NCBI RefSeq assembly: GCF_010499245.1
Contig: NZ_JAAGOW010000002.1
Location: 434,001-498,000 of the forward strand
Source of the DNA: Variovorax sp. WS11
GTDB taxonomy: Bacteria; Pseudomonadota; Gammaproteobacteria; Burkholderiales; Burkholderiaceae_C
Length of the DNA: 64,000 nt
Reading direction: 5' to 3'
A program made the translations under genes and the position numbers. Each line of letters starts with the position of its first letter. Position 1 is the first letter of the stretch. The notes beneath the pieces are model-generated. The model ran no database searches and was not told the DNA's origin. It saw only the letters and a program-made list of their open reading frames with translations. Shown one piece after another: positions 1 to 8,406 of the stretch.

Positions 1-358
1 CGATGAGGTTGAGATCCGGGTCGCGCACATAGACCGAGCGGATGCGCGAAGTCGCACCGGTGCGCATCACGGGGCCTTCGATGATGGGTACCTGCTTTTC
101 TTGCAGGCGCGCGATCACGTCGTCCAACGGCACGGCGGCGATAAAGCAGAGGTCGAGCGCGCCGGGCATCGGCGCCTGCGCCTTGGGCTCGAACTCGTGG
201 CCCTTCAGGTGCAGGTTGATCTTCTGGTTGCCGAAACGGAAGGCCTTGCGGCCCTCGCCGAAGGTCTCGAGCGCCATGCCCATGACCTCGACGTAGAAGC
301 GCACGCAGGCGGGCTCGTCGGCGGTGGTCAGCACCAGGTGGTCCAGATGGTCGATCAT
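1..358 (-). CDS. VOC (glyoxalase/bleomycin-resistance) family protein, 3' end outside window
   Basis: The frame opens at an ATG at 358 and runs off the left edge, so about 119 codons are visible. The N-terminus (MIDHLDHLVLTTAD, then FYVEVMGM and INLHLKGHEF) has the beta-alpha-beta pattern and spaced histidines of vicinal-oxygen-chelate metalloenzymes. Its ATG overlaps the TGA of the HMG-CoA lyase-like gene upstream (ATGA), so the two are translationally coupled in one operon. VOC proteins in such operons act as epimerases, dioxygenases or lyases; which one applies here cannot be told. The C-terminal metal ligand lies outside the window. Confidence 0.8.
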   Translation of the reverse strand, partial: MIDHLDHLVLTTADEPACVRFYVEVMGMALETFGEGRKAFRFGNQKINLHLKGHEFEPKAQAPMPGALDLCFIAAVPLDDVIARLQEKQVPIIEGPVMRTGATSRIRSVYVRDPDLNLI

Positions 359-1344
359 GCTTGCGGCTCCTTTCTGCCTTCGCCACGCGCCTTTGCGCGC
401 TCGACGATCTCGCTGAAATCCGCCGGCGGCGCATGGCGCGTGAGGCGGTGGCCGGCGCGGGAGACCTGAGCCGGCAGTTCGTGCTGCACCAGCGCTTCGA
501 GCTGGGCCGCGGCGCCGATCAGGCCGTCGAGGTCCATGCCCGTGTCGTAGCCCATGCACTGCAGCATGTGGATCACGTCCTCGGTCGCGACGTTGCCGGT
601 CGCGCCGGGCGCATAGGGGCAGCCGCCGATGCCGCCCAGCGACATGTCGAAGCGGCGCACGCCAGCCTCGACCGCCGCCACCGTGTTGACCAGGCCCATG
701 GCGCGGGTGTTGTGGAAATGCGCGGTGAAGTCCAGCGCCTCGAAGCGCGCCAGCGCGCTCGCGCAGACCTCCTGCACCTGCGTCGGATAGGCCATGCCGG
801 TGGTGTCGCACAGGGTGATACCGGCCACGCCCAGCGCGGCGAAGCGGTCGACCCAGCCCAGCACGCCGTCGAGCGGCACTTCGCCCTCCATCGGGCAGCC
901 GAACACGCAGGACAGCGAGACGTTCACCGGCACCTTCGCCTGTCGCGCCAGCGCGATCACCTCGGTCAGCTGCGCGAAGGACTGCTCGCGCGTCATGCGC
1001 AGGTTGGCGAGGTTGTGGGTCTCGCTGGCCGACATCACGATGTTGAACTCGTCGACGCGGCTGTCCAGCGCGCGCTCGCCGCCGCGCAGGTTGGGCACCA
1101 GCGCGGTGTAGACCACGCCGGGGCGGCGCGCGATGCGGCCCATGACCTCCTCGCCGTCGCGCAACGCCGGGATGGCCTTGGGCGCGGTGAAGGAGGTGAC
1201 CTCGATCTTGGCGTAGCCCAGGCCGCTCAGGCGGTCGACCAACGCGATCTTGTCGTCGGTGGGGATGAAGCGGCTTTCCATCTGGAAGCCGTCGCGGGTG
1301 GCGACCTCGTTGACGTAAAGGCGCGTGCCGTTTCCGGTGTTCAT
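355..1344 (-). CDS. Hydroxymethylglutaryl-CoA lyase family protein
   Basis: A 329-residue TIM-barrel lyase. Family residues are in place: TRDGFQ at 16-21 (R17, D18), the metal-binding HFHNT at 209-213, and the cysteine loop GGIGGCPYAPG with C242. HMG-CoA lyases cleave 3-hydroxy-3-methylglutaryl-CoA to acetyl-CoA and acetoacetate in leucine breakdown; close relatives cleave other 3-hydroxyacyl-CoAs. Length is normal (about 300-330). It starts 11 bases after the CoA-transferase stop and its own stop overlaps the VOC start. With a CoA-transferase beside it, a dedicated route that activates and then splits a branched hydroxy-acid is more likely than a bulk leucine pathway, because no other leucine genes are present. 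That substrate assignment is inference. Confidence 0.88.
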   Translation of the reverse strand: MNTGNGTRLYVNEVATRDGFQMESRFIPTDDKIALVDRLSGLGYAKIEVTSFTAPKAIPALRDGEEVMGRIARRPGVVYTALVPNLRGGERALDSRVDEFNIVMSASETHNLANLRMTREQSFAQLTEVIALARQAKVPVNVSLSCVFGCPMEGEVPLDGVLGWVDRFAALGVAGITLCDTTGMAYPTQVQEVCASALARFEALDFTAHFHNTRAMGLVNTVAAVEAGVRRFDMSLGGIGGCPYAPGATGNVATEDVIHMLQCMGYDTGMDLDGLIGAAAQLEALVQHELPAQVSRAGHRLTRHAPPADFSEIVERAKARGEGRKEPQA

Positions 1345-1355
1345 GCGAAGTCCTT

Positions 1356-2516
1356 TCAGTGGGTGCGCGCAGGCCAGCCGGCGCCGGGCTGCAATTGATC
1401 GTCGTGCTCGCCCAGTCGCGGCGCCGGATGCGCGATGCGGCCCGGCGTGGCGCTGAGCTTGGGAACGATGCCCGGCACCTTGAGCGTGCGGCCATCGGAG
1501 GTGGGCGCCTCGATGATCATTTCGCGCGCCAGGTACTGCGGATCGCTCGCGATGTCGGCCACCGTGTAGATGCGCCCGACCGGCACGCCGGCCGCATCGA
1601 GCGCAGCCAGCACGTCGTCGCGGCTGCGCTGCACGGTCCAGGCCTCGATGGCGGCATCGAGCATCTCGACCTGCGCCACGCGGCCGTCGTTGTGGCGCAG
1701 GGCCGGGTCGTCCTCCAGGTCGGGGCGCTCGATCACGCGCATCAGTCGGCGGAAGATGCTGTCGCCGTTGCCCGCCACCAGCACGTAGTGGCCATCGTTG
1801 CAGCGGTAGGCGTTGGTAGGCGCGATGCCCGGCAACGCGCTGCCGGCGCGCTCACGCACCGCGCCGAAAGCGTCGTACTCGGGCAGCAGGCTCTCCATCA
1901 CGTTGAAGACCGACTCGTAGAGCGCCACGTCGATGAACTGCCCTTCACCGCCGTGGGCCGCGCGATGGTAGAGCGCCATCAGCACGCCGATCACGCCGTG
2001 CAGCGCCGACAGCGTGTCGCCCAGCGAGATGCCCACGCGCACCGGCACCCGGCCCGGCTCGCCGCTGAGATAGCGCAGCCCGCCCATGGATTCGCCGAGC
2101 ACGCCGAAGCCGGGCTTGTCGCGGTAAGGGCCGGTCTGGCCGTAGCCCGAGATGCGCAGCATCACCAGCTTCGGGTTGAGCGCATGCAGCTGCTCCCAGC
2201 CCAGGCCCCAGCCCTCCAGCGTGCCGGGCTTGAAGTTCTCGATCAGCACGTCGGCCTCGAGCGCCAGGGCGCGCACCGCCTCCTGCCCTTCGGTGCTGCG
2301 CAGGTCCAGGCAGACCGAGCGCTTGTTGCGCGACTGCACTTCCCACCACACCGAGCTGCCGTCGCGCAGCATGCGCCACTTGCGCAGCGGGTCGCCGACC
2401 TCGGCGGGCTCGACCTTGATCACGTCGGCGCCGAATTCGGCCAGGGTCTTGCCGGCAAAAGGGCCGGCGATGAGCTGGCCGAGCTCCAGGACTTTGAGGC
2501 CTTCGAGTGCGTTCAT
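1356..2516 (-). CDS. CaiB/BaiF family III CoA-transferase
   Basis: 386 residues with the family III CoA-transferase layout: N-terminal LKVLELGQLIAGPFAGKTLAEFGADVIKVE, the IENFKPG motif, and a catalytic aspartate in GISLGD. It moves CoA from a donor acyl-CoA to a free organic acid. It is the first gene of an operon leading into an HMG-CoA lyase-type enzyme, so it probably makes that enzyme's CoA-ester substrate. The 121-base gap to the divergent LysR gene carries the likely shared promoter and operator. Confidence 0.88.
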   Translation of the reverse strand: MNALEGLKVLELGQLIAGPFAGKTLAEFGADVIKVEPAEVGDPLRKWRMLRDGSSVWWEVQSRNKRSVCLDLRSTEGQEAVRALALEADVLIENFKPGTLEGWGLGWEQLHALNPKLVMLRISGYGQTGPYRDKPGFGVLGESMGGLRYLSGEPGRVPVRVGISLGDTLSALHGVIGVLMALYHRAAHGGEGQFIDVALYESVFNVMESLLPEYDAFGAVRERAGSALPGIAPTNAYRCNDGHYVLVAGNGDSIFRRLMRVIERPDLEDDPALRHNDGRVAQVEMLDAAIEAWTVQRSRDDVLAALDAAGVPVGRIYTVADIASDPQYLAREMIIEAPTSDGRTLKVPGIVPKLSATPGRIAHPAPRLGEHDDQLQPGAGWPARTH

Positions 2517-2600
2517 GGCGTTGCGTTTGTCTCTTGAGTGGAATGGCCTCCACTGTAGAAAAGCGGCGGCCTTTGCGGAATTGCTTTGACGGCAGAAGGG

Positions 2601-2617
2601 CTTCGCAAAATGCGAAG
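2601..2617. promoter_or_regulatory. LysR-type operator candidate
   Basis: A perfect inverted repeat, CTTCGCA-aaa-TGCGAAG, in the gap between the CoA-transferase and LysR genes. Its core TCGCA-AAA-TGCGA fits the T-N11-A pattern of LysR-type binding sites, and it sits 20-37 bases upstream of the LysR start, where an autoregulator would bind. Binding by this particular regulator is inferred. Confidence 0.55.
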
Positions 2618-2625
2618 GCCCTCCC

Positions 2626-2631
2626 TAGAAT
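2626..2631 (+). promoter_or_regulatory. Possible -10 box of a leaderless LysR transcript
   Basis: TAGAAT lies exactly six bases before the LysR ATG, with no Shine-Dalgarno sequence between. This spacing is typical of leaderless mRNAs that begin at or next to the start codon. The same arrangement recurs before the HxlR gene. Confidence 0.4.
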
Positions 2632-2637
2632 CGCCCC

Positions 2638-3585
2638 ATGGTCCGCACCATCAACCCGGCCCGCATCGACTTCGTCACCCTGCGCCTGTTCTGCGCGGTG
2701 GCGCAATCGGGCAGCATCACCAAGGGCGCCGAGGCCTGCCACCTGGCGCTCTCGGCGGCGAGCCGGCGCCTTTCCGATTTCGAAAGCGCCACCGGCTCGA
2801 AGCTGCTGGAGCGCAGCGCCCAGGGCATTGCGCTGACGCCGGCCGGCCACGTGGCGATGCAGCACGCAATGCGCCTGTTCCAGGGCTTCGAGCAGTTCAG
2901 CAGCGAGCTGGGCGACTACGCGGCCGGGGTGCGCGGCCATGTGCGGCTGTGGGCCAACATGTCGGCGCTCACCGAGTTCCTGCCAACGGCGCTCGCAACC
3001 TTTCTGGAGCGGCATCCCGACATCCGCGTCGAGGTCGAGGAGCAGCTGAGCGGCGACATCGTGCGCGCCCTGGTCGACGGCCTGGCCGACGTCGGCGTGT
3101 TCGCCGAGAACACGCCGGCCTACGGGCTGGACATCGCGCCCTTCCAGACCGACGAGCTGGTGGTGCTGTGCGCCAGGCAGCATCCCCTGGCGCGCCTGAA
3201 GCGGGTCGATTTCAAGACCTGCCTGGGCTACGAGTTCGTGGGCCTGAACCGCAGCAGCTCGCTGCTGGAGCTGACCTCGCGCGCGGCCGAGCAGGCCGGC
3301 GTTCCGATGCGGCTGCGGGTGCAGGTGCGCAGCTTCGATGCGATGTGCCACATGATCGCGGCCGGCCTGGGCATCGGCGTGGTGCCGCTGGCGGCCTGCT
3401 CGGCGCAGGTCAGCGTGCTGGATCTGCGCGTCGTGCGGCTCAAGGACGCCTGGGCGGTGCGCCGGCTGCTGATGGCCACCAAGACCGGCGAGGCGCTGTC
3501 GCCGGCCGCGGGCCTGCTGCTGCGGCACCTCGCGGCCTCGGGCGACGACCACCGGCCCGGCGCGGAACGCGCGGCAGCGACCTGA
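2638..3585 (+). CDS. LysR family transcriptional regulator
   Basis: 315 residues. An N-terminal winged helix (residues about 8-67, with TLRLFCAVAQSGSITKGAEACHLALSAASRRL cut across two helices) is followed by a periplasmic-binding-protein-like effector domain containing the usual GLGIGVVPL loop. It is divergent from the CoA-transferase/HMG-CoA lyase operon and is probably its acid- or CoA-ester-responsive regulator. No ribosome-binding site precedes the ATG; a TAGAAT six bases upstream suggests a leaderless transcript. The patatin gene follows 14 bases downstream and may be co-transcribed. Confidence 0.9.
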   Translation: MVRTINPARIDFVTLRLFCAVAQSGSITKGAEACHLALSAASRRLSDFESATGSKLLERSAQGIALTPAGHVAMQHAMRLFQGFEQFSSELGDYAAGVRGHVRLWANMSALTEFLPTALATFLERHPDIRVEVEEQLSGDIVRALVDGLADVGVFAENTPAYGLDIAPFQTDELVVLCARQHPLARLKRVDFKTCLGYEFVGLNRSSSLLELTSRAAEQAGVPMRLRVQVRSFDAMCHMIAAGLGIGVVPLAACSAQVSVLDLRVVRLKDAWAVRRLLMATKTGEALSPAAGLLLRHLAASGDDHRPGAERAAAT

Positions 3586-3599
3586 TCGGAGAAGGCGCC

Positions 3600-4739
3600 A
3601 TGGCGAACACAAGAAGGCAACGCACGAACGCCCCGCCCGGGCCCGCGGCCAAGCGCACCCTGCCCGGCCAGGTGGTGCTGGTGTTCCAGGGCGGCGGCGC
3701 GCTGGGCGCCTACCAGGTCGGCGTCTACCAGGCGCTGCACGAGGCGGGCATCGAGCCCGACTGGGTGATCGGCACCTCCATCGGCGCCATCAACGCCGCG
3801 CTGATCGCGGGCAACCCGCCTGAGCGGCGGCTCGACCGGCTCGATCGCTTCTGGACGCAGATCCAGGCACTGACCGCCGGGCCCGAGCTGCCGGCATGGC
3901 CGGAGCTGGGCCGGCTGCTGTCGAACATGGCGACCCTGGTGCGCGGCATTCCCGACTTCTTCACGCCCAACCTGCACGCGCTGCGCGGGCCGGCCGCACC
4001 GCTCGGCATCGAGGCTGCTTCCTACTACAGCACCGCGCCACTGCGCGAGACGCTGAACGAGCTGCTCGACCTCGACTACCTGAACCTGTGCCGCATGCGC
4101 ATGACGGTGGGCGCGGTGAACGCCCGCAGCGGCGAGATGCGCTACTTCGACACCCGCGACGAGCAGCTCGGCATCGAGCACGTGATGGCCTCCGGCGCCC
4201 TGCCGCCGGCCTTTCCGGCCGTGCGCATCGGCGGGCAGCCCTACTGGGACGGCGGCATCTACTCCAACACGCCCATCGAGGCCGTGCTCGACGACAAGCC
4301 TCGCCGCGACTCGCTCATCTTCGCCGTCAACATGTGGCAGCAGGCCGCGCCGGAGCCGCAGTCGATCCTCGAGGTGATGGCGCGCCAGAAGGACATCCAG
4401 TACGCCAGCCGGGCCGACAGCCACATCGCGCGCCAGAAGCAGATCCACCGGCTGCGCCACGTGATTCGCGAGCTGCAAAAGAAGATCCCGGCCGCGCGGC
4501 GCGCCGACCCGGAGGTGGTGGAGCTGGCCGCCTACGGCTGCGGCACCCTCATGCACGTCGCGCACCTGGTGGCGACGCCGCTGGGCGGCGAGGACCAGAC
4601 CAAGGACATCGACTTCACCGCGGCGACCGTGCGGGCCCGCCGCGCGGCGGGCCTGGCCGACGCGCGGCGCATGATCGCGCAGGCACCGTGGGAGACAGCC
4701 GCGGTGGATCCGATCGAGGGCGTGATCGAGCACCGCTGA
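3600..4739 (+). CDS. Patatin-like phospholipase
   Basis: 379 residues. The three patatin signatures are present: oxyanion loop GGGALG at 31-36, nucleophile elbow GTSIG with Ser60, and DGG with Asp217, which complete the Ser-Asp dyad of this lipid acyl hydrolase class. The C-terminal third (KQIHRLRHVIREL and after) is basic and helical, as in the PF12536/DUF3734 patatin subgroup linked to hydroxyalkanoate or lipid turnover. There is no signal peptide, so the protein is probably cytoplasmic or peripheral. The ATG at 3600 follows GAGAAGGCGCC; the frame is open far upstream inside LysR, but homology begins here. Confidence 0.88.
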   Translation: MANTRRQRTNAPPGPAAKRTLPGQVVLVFQGGGALGAYQVGVYQALHEAGIEPDWVIGTSIGAINAALIAGNPPERRLDRLDRFWTQIQALTAGPELPAWPELGRLLSNMATLVRGIPDFFTPNLHALRGPAAPLGIEAASYYSTAPLRETLNELLDLDYLNLCRMRMTVGAVNARSGEMRYFDTRDEQLGIEHVMASGALPPAFPAVRIGGQPYWDGGIYSNTPIEAVLDDKPRRDSLIFAVNMWQQAAPEPQSILEVMARQKDIQYASRADSHIARQKQIHRLRHVIRELQKKIPAARRADPEVVELAAYGCGTLMHVAHLVATPLGGEDQTKDIDFTAATVRARRAAGLADARRMIAQAPWETAAVDPIEGVIEHR

Positions 4740-4784
4740 GCGCCCGCGAGGAGCGTAATATGCAGCGGCTCTGGTGTGTTCCCC

Positions 4785-6566
4785 ATGGAGTTGGCATCGG
4801 TGAACTCGGCTGATCTCAAACAACGCCTGCTGGCCATCCTCGCGGCGGACGCCGTGGGCTATTCGCGCCTGATGGCCATCGACGACCGCGGCACCGTGGC
4901 CGCGCTCGATGCCGCCCGCGCGGTCTTCCGCAGCCGCATCGAGGCCGGCCATGGCCGCGTGATCGACATGGCCGGCGATTCGGTGCTCGCCGTGTTCGAG
5001 ACCGCGGCAGGCGCGGTGACGGCCGCCATCGCCGTCCAGCAGCAGCTGGGCGCGTCCACAGGCAGCGTGCCGCAGGACCGGCGCATGCTCTTTCGCATCG
5101 GCATCCACATGGGCGACGTGATCGAGAAGGCGGACGGCACGGTCTACGGCGACGGCGTGAACATCGCCTCGCGGCTGTGCGCGGTGGCCGAGGCGGGCGG
5201 CATCGTCGTGTCCGACGCGGTGCACGGGGCCGTGCGCGACCGGATCGTCGCCAGCTTTGTCGACCAGGGCGAGCAGCCGATGAAGAACATCGCGCACCTG
5301 GTCCACGCCTTCCAGCTGAAGCCTGCCGAGCCGGCGCCCTCGCCCCCACCCTCGCGCTCGACCTCTCCGGCACTGCGCCTGCCGGACCGGCCTTCGCTGG
5401 CCGTGCTGCCCTTCACCAACATGAGCGGCGACCCGGAGCAGGAGTACTTCGCCGACGGCATCACCGAGGACATCATCACCGACTGCTCCAAGATCTCCGG
5501 CCTGTTCGTGATCGCGCGCAACTCGACCTTCACCTTCAAGAAGCAGAACGTCGACATCAAGGACGTGGGCGCCAAGCTGGGCGTGCGGCACGTGCTCGAG
5601 GGCAGCGTGCGGCGCCACGGAATGCGGGTGCGCATCAACGTGCAGCTCATCGATGCCGAATCCGGCGGGCATGTCTGGGCGGACCGCTACGACCGTGACC
5701 TCGAGGACATCTTCCTGGTGCAGGACGAGGTGACGCGCAAGATCGTGGAGACGCTGGAGGTGCGGCTCACCGGCAACGAGGAGGCGCGCCGGCACGATCG
5801 CGGCAAGGTCAACGGCGAGGCCTACGACTATCTCATTCGCGCGAAGAGCTGCATCGTGCAATTCACGGAACCGGCCCTGGTCGAGACGCGCGAGATGCTG
5901 GAGCGCGCACTGACGATCGACCCGGAGTTGGCGCAGGCCTATGCCTACCTGGCGATCGCCCGCGGCGTCGAGTACGCCAACGCCTGGAACGGCCGGACGG
6001 CGGACGACCTCGAAGAAAACCTGGCGATCGCGCGCAAGGCCTGCGAGTCGGACCCCGCCGAGCCCATGTCGCATCACGCGATGTCGAACGCGCTGATGTG
6101 GCTGCGCAGGCTGGACGAGGCCGAGAGCGCCGCGCGGCGCTCGGTGGCGCTCGACCCCAACTCCGCCCAGAGTCATGGGACGCTGGGCATCATCCTGGAT
6201 TTCTCCGGGCGGCACGCGGAGGCGATCGAATCGCTCGCGAAGGCCCTGCGCCTCGACCCGGAGTTCAGCCTGTGGCGGCATGCGCAGGGGCGGGCTCAAT
6301 TCGCCCTCGGGCACGACGCCGAGGCCGAAGTGAGCTTCAAGCGCCGCCTGATCCAGATGCCAGGGTCGGACGTCACGCGCGCCTACCTGGCGTCGCTCTA
6401 CGGCCACATCGGCCGCCGCGACGAGGCCGGCCGGATCTGGCGCGAGCTGATGGCCCTGCATCCCGGCTACACGATCGAGCTCACGCTGCGCGTCCTGCCC
6501 TACACCAGCCCGGCGCCGCTCGAGCGCTTCGTGGCGGGGCTGCGCAAGGCCGGGTTGGTGGCTTGA
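4785..6566 (+). CDS. Adenylate/guanylate cyclase-domain protein with TolB-like domain and TPR repeats
   Basis: 593 residues from the ATG at 4785; a GTG at 4776 is an alternative. Residues about 8-170 form a class III nucleotide cyclase domain, with AADAVGYSRL, MAGDSVLA and YGDGVNIASRL supplying the metal-binding aspartates and the usual N-x-x-x-R segment. Residues about 200-335 (AVLPFTNMSGDPEQEYFADGI onward) form the FlgO/TolB-like domain often fused to these cyclases. The rest carries tetratricopeptide repeats. Such fusions are common in Variovorax and Bradyrhizobium and their physiological role is poorly known. No transmembrane segment is evident. Confidence 0.85.
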   Translation: MELASVNSADLKQRLLAILAADAVGYSRLMAIDDRGTVAALDAARAVFRSRIEAGHGRVIDMAGDSVLAVFETAAGAVTAAIAVQQQLGASTGSVPQDRRMLFRIGIHMGDVIEKADGTVYGDGVNIASRLCAVAEAGGIVVSDAVHGAVRDRIVASFVDQGEQPMKNIAHLVHAFQLKPAEPAPSPPPSRSTSPALRLPDRPSLAVLPFTNMSGDPEQEYFADGITEDIITDCSKISGLFVIARNSTFTFKKQNVDIKDVGAKLGVRHVLEGSVRRHGMRVRINVQLIDAESGGHVWADRYDRDLEDIFLVQDEVTRKIVETLEVRLTGNEEARRHDRGKVNGEAYDYLIRAKSCIVQFTEPALVETREMLERALTIDPELAQAYAYLAIARGVEYANAWNGRTADDLEENLAIARKACESDPAEPMSHHAMSNALMWLRRLDEAESAARRSVALDPNSAQSHGTLGIILDFSGRHAEAIESLAKALRLDPEFSLWRHAQGRAQFALGHDAEAEVSFKRRLIQMPGSDVTRAYLASLYGHIGRRDEAGRIWRELMALHPGYTIELTLRVLPYTSPAPLERFVAGLRKAGLVA

Positions 6567-6588
6567 CCCGGCAGGGCGGCCGGGCCGT

Positions 6589-7464
6589 TCAGGACACCGT
6601 CCCCGCCCCCACCAGCATCTCGCACGGCCCTTCGAACCCTTCCGCGGTCTCGAAGCCCCGCAGCGCGACCTCGATCGCCTCCCAGGTCCGCGCCCGCTCC
6701 TCCTCGCCCAGCCCGATCATCATCTGGTGCAGTGCCCCGAAGGACTCCCGCTCGAAACGCACGCACTCCGCCGCACTCGGCAGCCGCACCGGCGAAGGCA
6801 CCTTGCGCACCTCGATCTCCTGCAGCCCCGCCTTCGCGAAGGCGGCCTCGAGCACGCCCTCCCCGCCCAGCGAGAAAGGCCCGGGCTGCCCCGGCAGCGG
6901 CGGCGGCAGGCCGGCGCGCTCGCGGATGATCTTCACGGGGATCGAGAAGAAGGCGTTGCGCTCGGGCGTCGAGTACACGACCGCCGACACGCGCCCGCCC
7001 GGCCGCAGCGCCCGCCGCATGCCCGCCAGCGCGCGCTGCTGGTCAGGAAAGTAGATCAGGCCGACGCGGCTGATCACGGCATCGAAGCTCGCGGCCGGCA
7101 GGGTGTCGAGCGCCTCGCCGTCGAGTTCGCGGACCTCGAGGTTCGTGAGCCCGGCGGCCCGGGCATCGGCCGTGGCGCGTTCCAGCAGCGCAGGCGCGAT
7201 GTCGGTGGCGAGCACGTGGCCCGACGCGCCCACGCGCCGCGCGGCGGCTATCGATTGCTCGCCGGCACCGGCCGCGACGTCGAGCACGCGCGAGCCCGGC
7301 CCGATGCGCGCGAGCTCGAACATGGTGTCGGTCGCGGCGCCGAGCCAGCGGCCGAGGAAGGGGCCCCAGCGATGCCAGGCCTCGGCCGCGGCCTGCCATT
7401 GCGCGCGGGTGGTGGTCTTGAAGGCGGCGGGATCGAAGACAGGCGGGGTGGCGACGGTGCTCAT
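6589..7464 (-). CDS. Class I SAM-dependent methyltransferase
   Basis: 291 residues from the ATG at 7464, preceded by AAGGAG; the frame extends further upstream without homology. The SAM-binding motif I is VLDVAAGAGEQSIAAARRVG, followed by an acidic motif (VLATDIAPALLERA) and VISRVGLIYFPD, as in UbiE/Methyltransf_11 proteins. The acceptor is unknown. It is divergent from an HxlR regulator across a 110-base gap containing a strong dyad, so that regulator very probably controls it. Confidence 0.85.
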   Translation of the reverse strand: MSTVATPPVFDPAAFKTTTRAQWQAAAEAWHRWGPFLGRWLGAATDTMFELARIGPGSRVLDVAAGAGEQSIAAARRVGASGHVLATDIAPALLERATADARAAGLTNLEVRELDGEALDTLPAASFDAVISRVGLIYFPDQQRALAGMRRALRPGGRVSAVVYSTPERNAFFSIPVKIIRERAGLPPPLPGQPGPFSLGGEGVLEAAFAKAGLQEIEVRKVPSPVRLPSAAECVRFERESFGALHQMMIGLGEEERARTWEAIEVALRGFETAEGFEGPCEMLVGAGTVS

Positions 7465-7520
7465 GGTGCTCTCCTTGAGGTGGGGTGATGCCGCAAGGAT
7501 GGCCGCGCGGAGCTCGCGTC

Positions 7521-7543
7521 GCCAGTCCAGAATCTGTACTGGC
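7521..7543. promoter_or_regulatory. 23-bp dyad, likely HxlR operator
   Basis: Two 11-base arms (GCCAGTCCAGA and TCTGTACTGGC) around a central A match at 10 of 11 positions. The dyad lies between the methyltransferase and HxlR genes and ends 19 bases before a TAGATT -10 box, so a bound dimer would cover the -35 region of the HxlR promoter. Confidence 0.6.
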
Positions 7544-7562
7544 CTCGGAGCGCGCAAGAAGC

Positions 7563-7568
7563 TAGATT
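7563..7568 (+). promoter_or_regulatory. Possible -10 box of a leaderless HxlR transcript
   Basis: TAGATT lies six bases before the HxlR ATG with no ribosome-binding site between, the same geometry as upstream of the LysR gene at 2638. Confidence 0.4.
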
Positions 7569-7574
7569 GGCGCC

Positions 7575-8264
7575 ATGATCGACTACGGCCAGTTCTGCAC
7601 CGTCGCGCGCGGCGCCGAGGTGCTGTGCGAGCGCTGGACGCCGCTGGTGGTGCGCGAGCTGATGTGCGGCAGCACGCGCTTCAACGACATCCGGCGAGGG
7701 GTGCCGCGCATGTCGGGCTCGCTGCTCGCGCAGCGCCTGCGCAAGCTCGAGGAGGTCGGCGTGGTCAAGCGCGTCCAGGGCACGGGCATCTCGGCCGAGT
7801 ACCACCTCACCGGTGCCGGCGAGGAGCTGCGCCCCATCGTGATGGCACTGGGCCACTGGGGCGCACGCTGGATCGGCAGCCGCCTCAAGCGCGGGCAGCT
7901 CGACGCGGGCTTCCTGATGTGGGACATCCGCCGCTTCGTGCACCTGGACAAATGCCCGGCCGGACGCTGCATCGTGGTCCACTTCCGCTTCACCGATGCG
8001 CCCGAGGGCGAGCGGCGCTGGTGGCTGGTGATCGACCAGGGCACGGCCGATCTCTGCCGCGACAACCCGGGCGACGAGCCGACGCTCGTCGTCGAATCGA
8101 CCGTGCTCGCGCTGACCGAGATCTGGACCGGCGACCGCGAGGCGGAGGACCAGATCCGCGAGCGGCGGGTGCGTCTCACCGGCGGAGCGCGCGATGCCCG
8201 CGACCTGTGGCGCTGGCTGGGCCGCAGCGCCTTCGCCGAAACGCGGACCGCGGCGCGGGCTTGA
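7575..8264 (+). CDS. HxlR family winged-helix regulator with C-terminal extension
   Basis: 229 residues. The N-terminal half is a classic HxlR winged helix (CERWTPLVVRELMCGSTRFND, RMSGSLLAQRLRKLEE, YHLTGAGEEL). HxlR proteins are usually about 110-150 residues; here a second domain from about residue 115 (VHLDKCPAGRCIVVHFRF onward, WWLVIDQG, WRWLGRS) resembles the SCP2-like ligand pockets fused to some HxlR members. It probably senses a small hydrophobic ligand and controls itself and the divergent methyltransferase through the 23-bp dyad. Confidence 0.85.
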   Translation: MIDYGQFCTVARGAEVLCERWTPLVVRELMCGSTRFNDIRRGVPRMSGSLLAQRLRKLEEVGVVKRVQGTGISAEYHLTGAGEELRPIVMALGHWGARWIGSRLKRGQLDAGFLMWDIRRFVHLDKCPAGRCIVVHFRFTDAPEGERRWWLVIDQGTADLCRDNPGDEPTLVVESTVLALTEIWTGDREAEDQIRERRVRLTGGARDARDLWRWLGRSAFAETRTAARA

Positions 8265-8406
8265 GGCGCCCTTCGCTCGCCGCGGGACCATGACACGCTG
8301 AGGGCTTTCACCGAGCCCCCTTTGCGCCGCACGCGGCGCATACTGGCGGAAAAGCCCGCATCGGCCCACCCACGAGGGCCCCGGGCGGCAGCAAGGAGAC
8401 AAAGCT

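Noticed and set aside
3228..6461. A 1077-codon open frame on the minus strand
   Set aside because: It lies antisense to three well-supported genes and is rich in Arg, His, Ala and Gly, as shadow frames in GC-rich DNA are.
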